DNA of 64,000 bases from Agrobacterium tumefaciens (GCA_025560025.1 CP048485.1:124001-188000), one strand, 5' to 3'. Shown: positions 1-7,946, counted from the first letter of the stretch. Translations and numbers: made by a program. The notes: generated by a model from the sequence alone, not told the origin.

Positions 1-1727
1 CGCCGAACAATCCTGCCCACCATGCTATTGTCCTCAAGGACGTGACTAATCGCCTGATAATAGTCGTCTTTGGTCGGCTGCGTATCACCGTCCATTGGCC
101 AATGTTCTCTCCAAGTCTGGGGCAGTATGTGCTCGACCGTAAGTGTATCTGGGAGGGACTTGTCTTCCTGTTTCTTGCCCCGCTTAGCGGTTTCGATTTC
201 AGAGAGCAGCGCACGAACCCGAGCAGGGCCAAGTGTCTCATACAGCGGCTTGCTGGCAATCGCTACTTCGAACTCAGCGTCATGCGGGAATCGGCCGCTC
301 TCTGCGGTAAGGCCGAGCAGGAAGGTTGACAGTACTTCATAGGTCCAGCCGGACTTTTCAAGAGCAGCTATCACGGTCAGGAATAAGTTGTTGTAATTTT
401 TCGAACCAAGCCCGCATACCGCGCGGCGAACAATAAGGGACAGCAGCAAGTCGAGTGACTTCTGTTTGTCTTCGACGGCCATATCGCTGGCCCAGAGTCG
501 TAGGAGCAGAGGATTGATCGTCGTCACGTCCCAAGGACGCAGCCGGGCTGAAAATATGGCGAGTGGTGAGCCCGACGAGCGCTCAATGATCTCCCGGTAG
601 ATTTTCCCGTAACGCTCCAGGTCCTGAATCTCGGCCAAAACGGTTGCATAACGGGGTGTTGTGCTGTTCCGCGCCGAACGCAAGAATGCTTTGTACTCCG
701 AAAACAGCTTGGAAATAGTCACCTCACCGGCGATTTTCCCAGCAATGAAGTTAGCCAGAAAAAACTCGATACGTTGCTTTTTGTAGCGTCCCTGTTTTTC
801 CATAGCACTCCAGAATCCGTCCTCGAAGGGTTTCCAGTGCTTTTTGAACAGCGACTCGGCGTCCTCGCCACGTGCGTCGGCTCGTTGAAAGATATTGTTG
901 CGCACAAGATCGGCCGCGAGCAGAGGTTCGCCCCGGTCATTCAGGGTTTCAAAGATGACCTGTGCGTCGTCGCCCTCATCTAGAACAATCTCAACAACCT
1001 TGAATTCCTCGAGCAGCGATTGCCATATCGCGTCTAACTTCAGCTCCAGAGGGGTCTCGTCATCAGTGGTGACATCTTCCGCACCCGCCGCCTCTGGCGC
1101 CTCATCCAGATCGTCGAGAAGGTCGTCGGTTTCGACAGAGTGCTTTATACGTCCATAGAAGTAATCATAGGCCCGAAGCATGGACGGGATGGTGCTATAT
1201 TCTTTCACCTGATCACGTTTGGCGAGCCAGTGTTCGCGATAAGACTGACGCAAGGCAGCTCGGTTCTCCGAAGAGACAATATTCACGAAGAGCTGGCGGT
1301 TGGATTGCGTTGGCCAAACCTTGTATGTCTCAACCTCAGGATCTTCCATGAGCTGAGGATCGCTGTTTAACATATAGCGTTTTATATTGCCTTCGCTCGT
1401 CCCATGGCCGATATGTTGGGCATAGTGTCTGGCTGCGGCCAAAAAAAGTTGAAACGTTGTCAATCGCTGCTGGCCGTCGACTACCTGAAATGATGGTACC
1501 TGCTTTACCGATGGCCTTGCCCTGCTTTCCAGCACAACAGCGCCCATGAAGTGCGAGAATCGCCGCTCGCGACCCGCAAGCCGTTCAATCGCCTTGGTCC
1601 GTATGTCCTGCCAGAAGGGCTCCCATTGTTTCTCGCGGCTCCAGACATAGTGGCGCTGATAGATCGGCACGCAATACCGGTTCCGGTTCTGCAGCAATGT
1701 TCCGATTTCGACCGGTCCGGCTTTCAT
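1..1727 (-). CDS. DUF262/DUF1524 GmrSD-like protein, partial (C-terminus beyond left edge)
   Basis: The reverse strand is open from the ATG at 1727 to the window edge, about 575 codons, with a good ribosome binding site (AAGGGGA) just upstream. Near residue 81 it carries VDGQQRLTT, the signature of DUF262, the ParB/Srx-like nucleotide-binding domain of GmrS. Near residue 529 it has VEHILPQT, the His-containing motif of DUF1524, the HNH-like nuclease domain of GmrD. Both domains in one chain are the single-polypeptide form of GmrSD type IV restriction enzymes, which cut modified phage DNA; related proteins act in other anti-phage systems. Defence is inferred from the family. An acidic stretch lies between the domains at about residues 190-215. 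The true C-terminus is not visible. Confidence 0.85.
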   Translation of the reverse strand, partial: MKAGPVEIGTLLQNRNRYCVPIYQRHYVWSREKQWEPFWQDIRTKAIERLAGRERRFSHFMGAVVLESRARPSVKQVPSFQVVDGQQRLTTFQLFLAAARHYAQHIGHGTSEGNIKRYMLNSDPQLMEDPEVETYKVWPTQSNRQLFVNIVSSENRAALRQSYREHWLAKRDQVKEYSTIPSMLRAYDYFYGRIKHSVETDDLLDDLDEAPEAAGAEDVTTDDETPLELKLDAIWQSLLEEFKVVEIVLDEGDDAQVIFETLNDRGEPLLAADLVRNNIFQRADARGEDAESLFKKHWKPFEDGFWSAMEKQGRYKKQRIEFFLANFIAGKIAGEVTISKLFSEYKAFLRSARNSTTPRYATVLAEIQDLERYGKIYREIIERSSGSPLAIFSARLRPWDVTTINPLLLRLWASDMAVEDKQKSLDLLLSLIVRRAVCGLGSKNYNNLFLTVIAALEKSGWTYEVLSTFLLGLTAESGRFPHDAEFEVAIASKPLYETLGPARVRALLSEIETAKRGKKQEDKSLPDTLTVEHILPQTWREHWPMDGDTQPTKDDYYQAISHVLEDNSMVGRIVR

Positions 1728-1894
1728 GGAAATCCCCTTAAAGTTGTCTTTTGGCTACAATGCACAGATGTGCTCTGCAGACAAGCCGCCCGAAAATCAA
1801 AAGCCTTTTTGTTGCGATGAAAATAGAGTTAAGGGCGCCTTCCGCGTTGCAAGCTTGCAAGCTGATTAATCACGTGAGCGGCCTAAACGATAGA

Positions 1895-3328
1895 TTATTT
1901 TGCGCCGATGCAAACGCGAACGCTTTCGCTTTTCCAGCACTGACCTGCACGCTTCATTTCGCCAAGTCGCGTGTGGGCGTGTGTCGCCCCGGGCGTATCG
2001 TTCCACCAACCGTCTGCTTCGTCGTTGTCAACCTCGATGATGGCAAAGTAGCCATTGGCCTCCATGACGAAGCTGCCGTCCATGCTGCTGTATGGACCCC
2101 AATAGCACGCCCCATCTATCGCTTTGGTCCCATCGACTTCCAGAACACAGCCCTTCCGATTTGGAGGCGTTTGCTTCGCCGCAGGATAGTTGCTCGCCTT
2201 TTCCGTCTTTGAAGCAGGTTTGTTGAAACATGCCTGAAACTGGGAGAAAGGGCCTGCGGCATCGGCGAGGCTGATGGCAATCGTCTTGCCATCAAGGTCG
2301 GCGATTTCCAGTTTTTTGCCTTTCTTGCCATCGTCGAGGATTTGCGGTGAGATTTCGTAGAAGCCGTGCCACCCGAAATAGTCTTCTGGATGGCCGTTGG
2401 ACATTTGAACCGTCTTATCATCCACCTGCCAAGACGTGCGAACAGTGCCGTCAAAGTTTCCATTCTCCACAAACGCAACGAAATCCTTGCCCGGTGTGCC
2501 CATGAAGCCAACTGTCACATTGCCCTGCGTCGCTGCCACAAAGCACGTATCGCCCCAATCCTCCTCGCGTTGATCAAAGGTCCACGGTGATGTTGAGGCG
2601 GCGGTGGCTGCGGCTGACTTCGGCGGCGGGTTTTGAAGCATCACGCTGCGGTTTGCAGGCGCTTGTGCGGCTGTTCCGGCACCATCACCTGACGGTTGCG
2701 CAAATGGCGACGTAGACGAAGCCTGAGGGGCCTTGAATAGCGATGGGCCGAGCCCAGTCAAAGTGGATATGCAGGTATCGAAGCCAGTCCCCAGCGCTAT
2801 TGCCTCTTTATAGGTCATCACCGGCACGAGCCATGGCGGCTCATTTCCTTGGAAGGTGATTGCCAACGGTGCTGGCTTGTTTGTCGAGATCGCTGTTCCC
2901 AGAATGGTCGTAACCTTGAAGCCACCGCCATCTTCAGCAAAGTCCTCAGGGATTTCACCATAGAGCTCATCGCCGTTGACCACCTTCGAAATGAACTGAA
3001 TGTTACCCGCCCATTCGGTTCCGATGCTCACATTGGTTGTCTGGCCCGCCGGAAGGTTCCAATTTTGCTTGGTGAGGCGCAGCCGTGGGACGATTTTGTC
3101 TATGCCGATGAGCGTGTATTCGATCACGACCGACTTCCCCGACCATGCCGTGCTGCGGAAACCACAAAATGCTTTATCGCCGAAGGGGTCTGGTGTCTTC
3201 AGTATGACCTGCCAGCTATTACCTTTGTGGTAGGAGTGTTCTCCAGCCACGGCAAGTGTCGAGATTGAGGCCACGATAGTGGCGCTCAGGCTGAGCGCGG
3301 CAAGAAGTATTCCGGCATTCTTTGTCAT
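1895..3328 (-). CDS. secreted hypothetical protein, 477 aa
   Basis: I do not recognise a family. The N-terminus is a clear signal peptide: Lys at position 4, a hydrophobic stretch to about residue 26, and a likely cut after AVA at about 28, so the protein is probably periplasmic or exported. Residues about 30-200 look like a beta-rich domain. A Ser/Thr/Pro/Ala-rich linker follows at about 205-245, then a second domain with several cysteines that could form disulfides. The end is rich in Trp, Gly and Asp. Its ATG overlaps the stop of the upstream DUF805-SHOCT gene (ATGA at 3325-3328), so the two are probably translated together. The next gene downstream is the DUF262 protein, after a 167-base gap. 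Confidence 0.75.
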   Translation of the reverse strand: MTKNAGILLAALSLSATIVASISTLAVAGEHSYHKGNSWQVILKTPDPFGDKAFCGFRSTAWSGKSVVIEYTLIGIDKIVPRLRLTKQNWNLPAGQTTNVSIGTEWAGNIQFISKVVNGDELYGEIPEDFAEDGGGFKVTTILGTAISTNKPAPLAITFQGNEPPWLVPVMTYKEAIALGTGFDTCISTLTGLGPSLFKAPQASSTSPFAQPSGDGAGTAAQAPANRSVMLQNPPPKSAAATAASTSPWTFDQREEDWGDTCFVAATQGNVTVGFMGTPGKDFVAFVENGNFDGTVRTSWQVDDKTVQMSNGHPEDYFGWHGFYEISPQILDDGKKGKKLEIADLDGKTIAISLADAAGPFSQFQACFNKPASKTEKASNYPAAKQTPPNRKGCVLEVDGTKAIDGACYWGPYSSMDGSFVMEANGYFAIIEVDNDEADGWWNDTPGATHAHTRLGEMKRAGQCWKSESVRVCIGAK

Positions 3329-3870
3329 GATGATTTTTCCATGTGAGATGGGGCAGTTCGGCGCTCTCTCCCAAGCTGGCCGGTGCCGATGATGCCCGCC
3401 TTCATCGTTTCAAATTCCTCGGCGGTGATCGCACCTGAAGAGTGCAGTGCCACGAGTTTTTCGATGCGCTCAATCTGTTGGTCCGAGCCTGAAGAGGGCA
3501 AACGCGGGGCAGGGCGCTGATCGCGGTGCTCGGGAAAGTCCGTTTCCCCATGCTTTGACGGGGTGCTACCGATCACTATGAAAGCAACGATCCCAACCAG
3601 CGGTATTAGGCAGGTCAGCACAAGCCAGCCGCTTTTCCCAAGGTCATGCAGACGCCTGACGATGACGGCGAGCGAAGGAACATAGTGGCCTATGACGATC
3701 AATGCCGAAACGAGGGGCTGTGGCTCACGTGGCCCGGCAATGGCCACATCGACAATCAATCCGCCGATGGCTAAGCCCAGCAACACAAGGTGGTAGTACC
3801 AAAATTCCTTTCGTGTGGATCGGCCTGAAAAGGTGGCGTAGCGGCGCATGGCGTCGAGGTAAGCGCTCAT
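3325..3870 (-). CDS. DUF805 membrane protein with C-terminal SHOCT domain
   Basis: The N-terminal 120 residues match the DUF805 layout: an amphipathic start (YLDAMRRYATFSGRSTRKEFW) followed by several membrane segments and the internal VRRLHDLGKSGW signature. From about residue 133 a short SHOCT domain follows (IEKLVALHSSGAITAEEFE), a small helical module found at the ends of many membrane or oligomerising proteins. The molecular function of either domain is unknown. The stop codon overlaps the start of the secreted 477-aa protein downstream, which suggests that the two products work together at the envelope. Confidence 0.85.
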   Translation of the reverse strand: MSAYLDAMRRYATFSGRSTRKEFWYYHLVLLGLAIGGLIVDVAIAGPREPQPLVSALIVIGHYVPSLAVIVRRLHDLGKSGWLVLTCLIPLVGIVAFIVIGSTPSKHGETDFPEHRDQRPAPRLPSSGSDQQIERIEKLVALHSSGAITAEEFETMKAGIIGTGQLGRERRTAPSHMEKSS

Positions 3871-3919
3871 GAATAGTCCCCGGTGTATGGCTGTTGTTGT
3901 GATTTAGGCCATAACGCTT

Positions 3920-4270
3920 TCACGCTGCTGGCTGGCTTTCCTTCCGCTTGGCCGAGCGCCACGTGAAGAATCCCATGACGGCAAGCAGGAGGGCAATCAC
4001 GCCCCAAACCGACATATCTCCGAAAGTGCCTTGCGACGACACGATAAAGGCCATCAGCGCCGATACGAGGAAAATGATGGCACCCACCAGTGGCAGGCCG
4101 AAGGAGAACGCGCCACCGATCACCAACAGCGCGCCTGTCAGCATGCCGACCGCCCCGGCGCTGCCGGTTGCTTGATCATTCAGCAGGCCGCTTCCCGCCG
4201 TCACCGCGCAGGATTGCAGCAGCACCAACAAGCCGAGGAAGAGGCCGATAATTCCAACTGCGATTTTCAT
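3920..4270 (-). CDS. small membrane protein, 116 aa
   Basis: The start at 4270 was chosen over an upstream in-frame extension because GGGGGT lies at ribosome-binding distance and the protein then begins directly with a hydrophobic segment (MKIAVGIIGLFLGLLVLLQS). There are about four membrane segments in 116 residues and a basic tail. A Cys follows the first hydrophobic segment (LLQSCAV), which could be a weak lipobox, but the further membrane spans make a lipoprotein unlikely. It is divergent from the XRE regulator at 4376, which may control it. No function is assigned. Confidence 0.7.
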   Translation of the reverse strand: MKIAVGIIGLFLGLLVLLQSCAVTAGSGLLNDQATGSAGAVGMLTGALLVIGGAFSFGLPLVGAIIFLVSALMAFIVSSQGTFGDMSVWGVIALLLAVMGFFTWRSAKRKESQPAA

Positions 4271-4375
4271 ATTACCCCCAATTTGACGCCGAGTAGGCAA
4301 CCGTAAGTCGTTAACAGGAAATATGTCGTATATATTCGATGGATTAATGCCCGGCAAGATGGTCGCCATGCCGGG

Positions 4376-4636
4376 ATGGAACATCGCGAACGCATTGGAT
4401 GGAATCTCAGGAAGGTCAGGACGGCTAAGCGCGTTACGCAAGAGAATCTTGCTGTTGACGCAGGGGTAGACCGAACCACCATCAGCGGTATCGAGAGAGG
4501 CGATTTTAATGCCTCGGTCGATTTGCTCGCGCGGCTTGCCGATGCGCTCGCCATCGATATCTCCTTATTCTTCGAAGTACCTGCTGAGGCTACCCCGCCT
4601 GAACCGCTGAAGGCGGGTCGCAAGCGGGGGCGCTGA
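4376..4636 (+). CDS. XRE-family HTH transcriptional regulator, 86 aa
   Basis: This is a one-domain DNA-binding protein of the Cro/C1 type. Residues about 7-65 contain the five-helix fold, with IGWNLRKVRTAKRVTQENLA leading into the turn and VDRTTISGIERG as the recognition helix. The C-terminal tail is basic (KAGRKRGR). It is transcribed away from the small membrane protein at 4270 with a 105-base AT-rich gap between them, the usual arrangement for autoregulation and control of the divergent neighbour. The ribosome binding site is weak, so translation may be inefficient or the start may lie elsewhere. Confidence 0.8.
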   Translation: MEHRERIGWNLRKVRTAKRVTQENLAVDAGVDRTTISGIERGDFNASVDLLARLADALAIDISLFFEVPAEATPPEPLKAGRKRGR

Positions 4637-4688
4637 TCGCCGGTCAAGCTGAAAAGGCGCTTGACGATGAAAAGATGGAGCGCACTGG

Positions 4689-5054
4689 TCAGTACTCATC
4701 TGCCCGCATGACGGTAAGCACCCGGCACGTAACATCATCATCCGCCGGATCGGATGATCCGAATTGCAGGTCGAGGTCGTAGTAGTCGAGCTTCCAAAAG
4801 AACACGGCGTCTTCGAGCGTGACGGCACCGAAGTCATGCTCGCCATAAGGGTCGTTGTCTGGCGAGAAATCATCGAACGTCTGCACCGCCACTATGATCG
4901 CTCGCCGTTGTTCGTCGCTGAGGTTTGTGACGCCCAGTGTCAGCAGCACTCGTCCGCCGGAGAGGCTTTTTCGAAAGGCGTCGTTTTTATCGCGGATGGC
5001 TGCGGCCCGAGCGGCCGCATCCTCGCTGATGTTCTGTTTCAAAGCGCAGCCCAT
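4689..5054 (-). CDS. DUF3768 family protein, 121 aa
   Basis: The core GGRVLLTLGVTNLSDEQR, the acidic FSPDNDPYGEHDFG block and the region VFFWKLDYYDLDLQFGSSDP are characteristic of DUF3768, a small family common on rhizobial and sphingomonad islands and plasmids. Its function is unknown. I chose the ATG at 5054 because it gives the family's usual length and avoids a long overlap with the upstream gene; the longer reading frame to 5198 would overlap it heavily. The gap to the upstream gene is five bases, so the two form an operon. Confidence 0.8.
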   Translation of the reverse strand: MGCALKQNISEDAAARAAAIRDKNDAFRKSLSGGRVLLTLGVTNLSDEQRRAIIVAVQTFDDFSPDNDPYGEHDFGAVTLEDAVFFWKLDYYDLDLQFGSSDPADDDVTCRVLTVMRADEY

Positions 5055-5059
5055 GGCGA

Positions 5060-5665
5060 TCACTTCTCGACATAGGCAGGGTGAATGAGGGCCACCTGAT
5101 CGACGCGGCGGGTGAAAGGCAGCATATCGAGATAATCGCGCCACTTGAGGCGAAGCCCTGTGTCGCCGTCGATCTTGATGACGGTGGCTTCGTACCACCC
5201 CTCGAGCGGACCGTCGGTTGCCAGTACAAGGCTGCCCACCGTCAAATGGTCCCAGCTTTCGGGCATATTCTTGGGCGGAACGGGGTAGCTGGTTTCCGGG
5301 GCGGGTTTGTCCGGCACCACACGCGGTTGCTCCAGCCGTTCGCGCTCCTCATTGGACAGGTGGGCGGCGATGGCCTGATAGAGGTCCTGCTTCACAAACG
5401 GCACGAAGGCCTTGCCGCTATCGAACAGCTTGCCCTGCGGCAACCGGCCGAGAAACGCCCTGAGTTCGTCGCCTTCCACTTTGAGTGACATCATGCCCAT
5501 CAGTTCGGCAGCCTTCTCAGCTGCGCGGGTATCGGTGGCAGGGAAGAATGAAGCGTGGGGCCTGCCGTTGTCGTCACGGCCGAGTATGATGACGGGGCAG
5601 GGCAGGCTGACGGCAGGGTTGGCGGGTAAGGCGGTGGCCGTGGATGTAGCGGTTGATACGTTCAT
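5060..5665 (-). CDS. hypothetical protein next to DUF3768, 201 aa
   Basis: The start at 5665 is supported by GGAGAGCT eight to ten bases upstream; the longer frame to 5749 has a Cys/Arg-rich N-terminus that looks untranslated. The N-terminus (to about residue 20) is Ala/Thr-rich. The C-terminal half, from about residue 140 (DHLTVGSLVLATDGPLEGWY), resembles a small beta-barrel and is the most conserved-looking part. No catalytic motif is evident. Co-transcription with a DUF3768 gene, with five bases between them, suggests accessory (island or plasmid-type) origin. The promoter region contains a repeated TTGCAACTA element. Confidence 0.7.
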   Translation of the reverse strand: MNVSTATSTATALPANPAVSLPCPVIILGRDDNGRPHASFFPATDTRAAEKAAELMGMMSLKVEGDELRAFLGRLPQGKLFDSGKAFVPFVKQDLYQAIAAHLSNEERERLEQPRVVPDKPAPETSYPVPPKNMPESWDHLTVGSLVLATDGPLEGWYEATVIKIDGDTGLRLKWRDYLDMLPFTRRVDQVALIHPAYVEK

Positions 5666-5743
5666 GACTAGCTCTCCAAAACAAGCAGAGGGGCCGAATG
5701 GCCCCTCGCACCGGCAGCACCGCCGGCGTGTTATGATATAGCA

Positions 5744-5782
5744 TTGCAACTAAAGATTGTCAAATTGCGTAGTTGCAACTAC
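5744..5782. promoter_or_regulatory. candidate operator: perfect palindrome plus a repeated half-site
   Basis: Positions 5769-5782 read GTAGTTGCAACTAC, a perfect 14-base palindrome. The half TTGCAACTA occurs again at 5744-5752, 29 bases away. The pair lies 80-120 bases upstream of the hypothetical gene that starts at 5665 on the minus strand. A palindrome with a spaced half-site upstream of an island gene is typical of a dimeric repressor site. The regulator is unknown. Confidence 0.45.
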
Positions 5783-5959
5783 AGTCACGGAGCGGTTTCG
5801 ACGAGCGGAAGACATTTCAAACCCGACCCTCAGCGCGCCTTAGTCGGGAACTCCCGCTAAAAAACAGCCGCCAATTGAGATTGAAAGCCTTGCTTGGTTC
5901 CATGTCGGACGCGTAGCTGATTCCTCCCCGTCGATGCCAAACTGAGATCCGAGAGGCCC

Positions 5960-6214
5960 ATGTCGATTTCAGATACGATTTTTCGCCCCTTCGAGACGCT
6001 GATGCGGCCGCTCGACATTCCCTTCCGGCCGATGCCGTCGAAAGGTCCCGTCGCGGTGCTTTTGCATTTCATCGGGATGTTTCGCGGCGTCCTCATTGCT
6101 CTTGCCTTGTCGTCCATGGCTGTGGAAGCCATCGACCTCTCGATCATCTGGGGGCTGTCTGTCATCGTAGATGGCGTGACGGTGCAGGGGAGCAGACGCT
6201 TTTCTGAGAAATGA
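5960..6214 (+). pseudogene. N-terminal remnant of an ABC exporter, 84 aa
   Basis: The frame begins with a fitting start (gaggccc then ATG). Its product resembles the N-terminus of rhizobial fused ABC exporters: a short polar lead-in ending PFRPMPSKGPVAVLLHFIG, then a first membrane segment and the start of the second, WGLSVIVDGVT. It stops at residue 84, whereas the family is about 600 residues with further membrane segments and an ATPase domain. No continuation of that domain is visible downstream in any frame. I read it as what was left after a deletion or insertion. Comparison with full-length homologues is from memory. Confidence 0.55.
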
Positions 6215-6327
6215 GTGGGGAAACGCCAGATTGGCGGCCTTATTCCCGAAGACGGGTAGGTGACGTCGTACGCGGTAGTAGCCCGAAGCTTAGAATAGAG
6301 AGCTTCGTCATGTGTAAAGAGGGTACG

Positions 6328-6720
6328 ATGAAAACCGATTGGAATTCGATCAGAGGCATGCTGAATGCAGCAGTCGACGCCTGCGAACGCATCGAGGCGC
6401 TGCAGTATGCCGAGACTGACCGGGAGGCCATGATCGATATCGGCGGACAAAAGGTCAGCGTCCACGATTTTCTGGTGATCGCGTGGACATACCCGGAGAA
6501 GCTCCGCTACCAGATCATACGCGAACGCCACGACACCCGCGTCGATATCCCATACGTGCCGGAGGCAGCGCGCATTCTGTTGGCAATGTCCCAAGCTGCA
6601 ATTGAATTGGTGGATGCTGGTGAAGTGACCCCGGCCAAACAAGACATTCAGCAAATGATCAAATGGTTTGAGGAAGATCTGGTGCCCGGGATTGAACGTA
6701 CAATCGCCTCCCGTCGATAG
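6328..6720 (+). CDS. hypothetical protein, 130 aa
   Basis: I do not recognise this soluble, mostly helical protein. The ATG at 6328 follows AGAGGG at good spacing; an in-frame ATG at 6310 is possible. It has a short LNAAVDACERIEAL helix, then IDIGGQKVSVHDFLVIAWTYPEKLRYQIIR, and an acidic C-terminal helix with Trp (IKWFEEDLVPGIERTI). It begins soon after the ABC remnant and may have arrived with the rearrangement. Confidence 0.6.
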   Translation: MKTDWNSIRGMLNAAVDACERIEALQYAETDREAMIDIGGQKVSVHDFLVIAWTYPEKLRYQIIRERHDTRVDIPYVPEAARILLAMSQAAIELVDAGEVTPAKQDIQQMIKWFEEDLVPGIERTIASRR

Positions 6721-6762
6721 GCAACCGTTGTCGACAGAATGGCGTAAGGCGCCAATGACGGG

Positions 6763-6978
6763 TCAGATAGCAGCCAGACACTCCGCGTTGGAATATTCCT
6801 GATCCAGCAGCTTTGCCAAGTTTTCATCCATTTCGCTGAGCCGCATCATATGCGCAGTGATCTGCAATGAGATGATGTGACGATCATCTATCGAAAAACG
6901 TTCCCACCTCTTGAGATTGTCTATGACCTCGATAAGGTCGAGGCGTTCTCGTTCTAGTTTCTCCAAATTCCAGATCAT
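6763..6978 (-). CDS. small coiled-coil hypothetical protein, 71 aa
   Basis: The chosen start at 6978 (MIWNLEKLERERLDL) has GGGAG upstream; an extended frame to 7035 adds a low-complexity N-terminus. Almost the whole product is predicted helical, with a heptad-like spacing of Leu and Ile (LEKLERERLDLIEVIDNL). No family is recognised. It is divergent from the Rep-like gene at 7363, with an inverted repeat between them. Confidence 0.5.
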   Translation of the reverse strand: MIWNLEKLERERLDLIEVIDNLKRWERFSIDDRHIISLQITAHMMRLSEMDENLAKLLDQEYSNAECLAAI

Positions 6979-7362
6979 CGCAGCCGGGCTCCCGTTTCGA
7001 CTTGCGTGAAACGTAGCATGCCGGGCTCGGTTCAAACCGATAAGATTTAGCGTAAATTTTATCTAAATCTCCGCTCGGCTTGTCCAGAGAAACCGCAGGT
7101 CGGCGCTTATCCGGGTCTGCGAGTCCGCCGCCAGCTGCAAAAATCCCCTAGAGACGCCGCCGTAAATAACGGTCGGCATAACGCCAATTACATTTGCAGG
7201 CCGCAAGGTCGTGCGTGGAAGCGCCACGCGGGACTTTGCCTGCTTCATCTGGAGACACAGATGCTGCGTTCGCAAGGGCAAAGCATATGGGCCAGCTGTA
7301 CCCAAATTACCCTACAGACACACCCCCACACACAACCAAACCTAACCAAGGGAGATATGCTT
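6979..7362. other. divergent intergenic region with inverted repeat, no gene
   Basis: These 384 bases separate two divergent genes. They contain an eight-base perfect inverted repeat (7043-7070) and, just before the Rep-like gene, a C/A-rich stretch at about 7308-7345. I see no credible coding frame. The region could hold both promoters and, if the neighbouring protein is a true Rep, its origin. Confidence 0.5.
7043..7070. repeat. 8-base perfect inverted repeat (AGATTTAG / CTAAATCT)
   Basis: AGATTTAG at 7043-7050 and its exact reverse complement CTAAATCT at 7063-7070 are separated by 12 AT-rich bases. It is too AT-rich for a strong terminator and there is no U-tract. It may be an operator for either divergent gene, or a hairpin of the kind found at rolling-circle origins. 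Confidence 0.5.
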
Positions 7363-7926
7363 ATGCATACCCATACCCATACCCATACCCAGCAGCTACT
7401 CGATGCCTACACCCAGATGGTGGAAGAGAGAACAGTAGGGGGTTGGGAAACTTACATGGTCACGTTGATGTTCAACCCGTTGGCAGGCAATGAGAACGCC
7501 AAAAGGCAGCAGATGCGTCGGATTACGGAGAACCTATATGCGCTCCTGTTGACCCGCTTCGTCAGGCGTCCTCACAACACTCCGATAGTAGAGATGCCAT
7601 TCTGGCTCGCCAGTTACGACTGGCCAGTGCGGAAGCTGTCTGGCTGGACTGCGGCTGACAGCATGATCAATGATGGGATGCATATTCACATTCTCGCGAT
7701 GATACCGCCCAACGGACGTGAGGGCCGTCGTCTAACGGACGTTATCGCGAACGCACCGGCAAGCTTTCTGATCGGAAAGACTGCGCCGCTTTCCCGCATT
7801 CATGTCATGCCCATCGAAAAGACGTTGGCGCGAGCCGCTGCATACACCCTGAAATCGGTGGACAGAAAAAGAACGACCCCGGAAGACGTGATTATTCTTC
7901 CGAGGTCGAGGAGCGAGCTTAAGTAA
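7363..7926 (+). CDS. candidate HUH-type Rep/relaxase-like protein, 187 aa
   Basis: The ATG at 7363 has AAGGGAG eight bases upstream; the ATG at 7357 is too close to it. The product shows, in order, the three motifs expected of single-Tyr HUH endonucleases: YMVTLMF at residues 31-37 (motif I), MHIHILAM around H107 and H109 (the HUH metal site), and AAAYTLK with Y161 and K164 (motif III, nucleophile Tyr). Such proteins nick one strand and stay bound to the 5' end to start rolling-circle replication or transfer. The length suits the endonuclease domain alone, with no helicase. Residues 2-9 are four His-Thr pairs encoded by a hexamer repeat. The assignment is by motif pattern, not by a search. 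Confidence 0.5.
   Translation: MHTHTHTHTQQLLDAYTQMVEERTVGGWETYMVTLMFNPLAGNENAKRQQMRRITENLYALLLTRFVRRPHNTPIVEMPFWLASYDWPVRKLSGWTAADSMINDGMHIHILAMIPPNGREGRRLTDVIANAPASFLIGKTAPLSRIHVMPIEKTLARAAAYTLKSVDRKRTTPEDVIILPRSRSELK
7366..7389 (+). repeat. (CATACC)4 in-frame hexanucleotide repeat
   Basis: Four exact copies of CATACC directly follow the ATG at 7363 and encode His-Thr repeated four times. Copy-number changes would keep the frame but alter the N-terminus and the early mRNA. Confidence 0.8.
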
Positions 7927-7946
7927 TAGAAAGACGATGAGGTTGA

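Noticed and set aside
5783..5959. possible tmRNA or other RNA before the ABC remnant
   Set aside because: Some G/C-rich stretches suggest pairing, but there is no Ala-acceptor end or tag frame.
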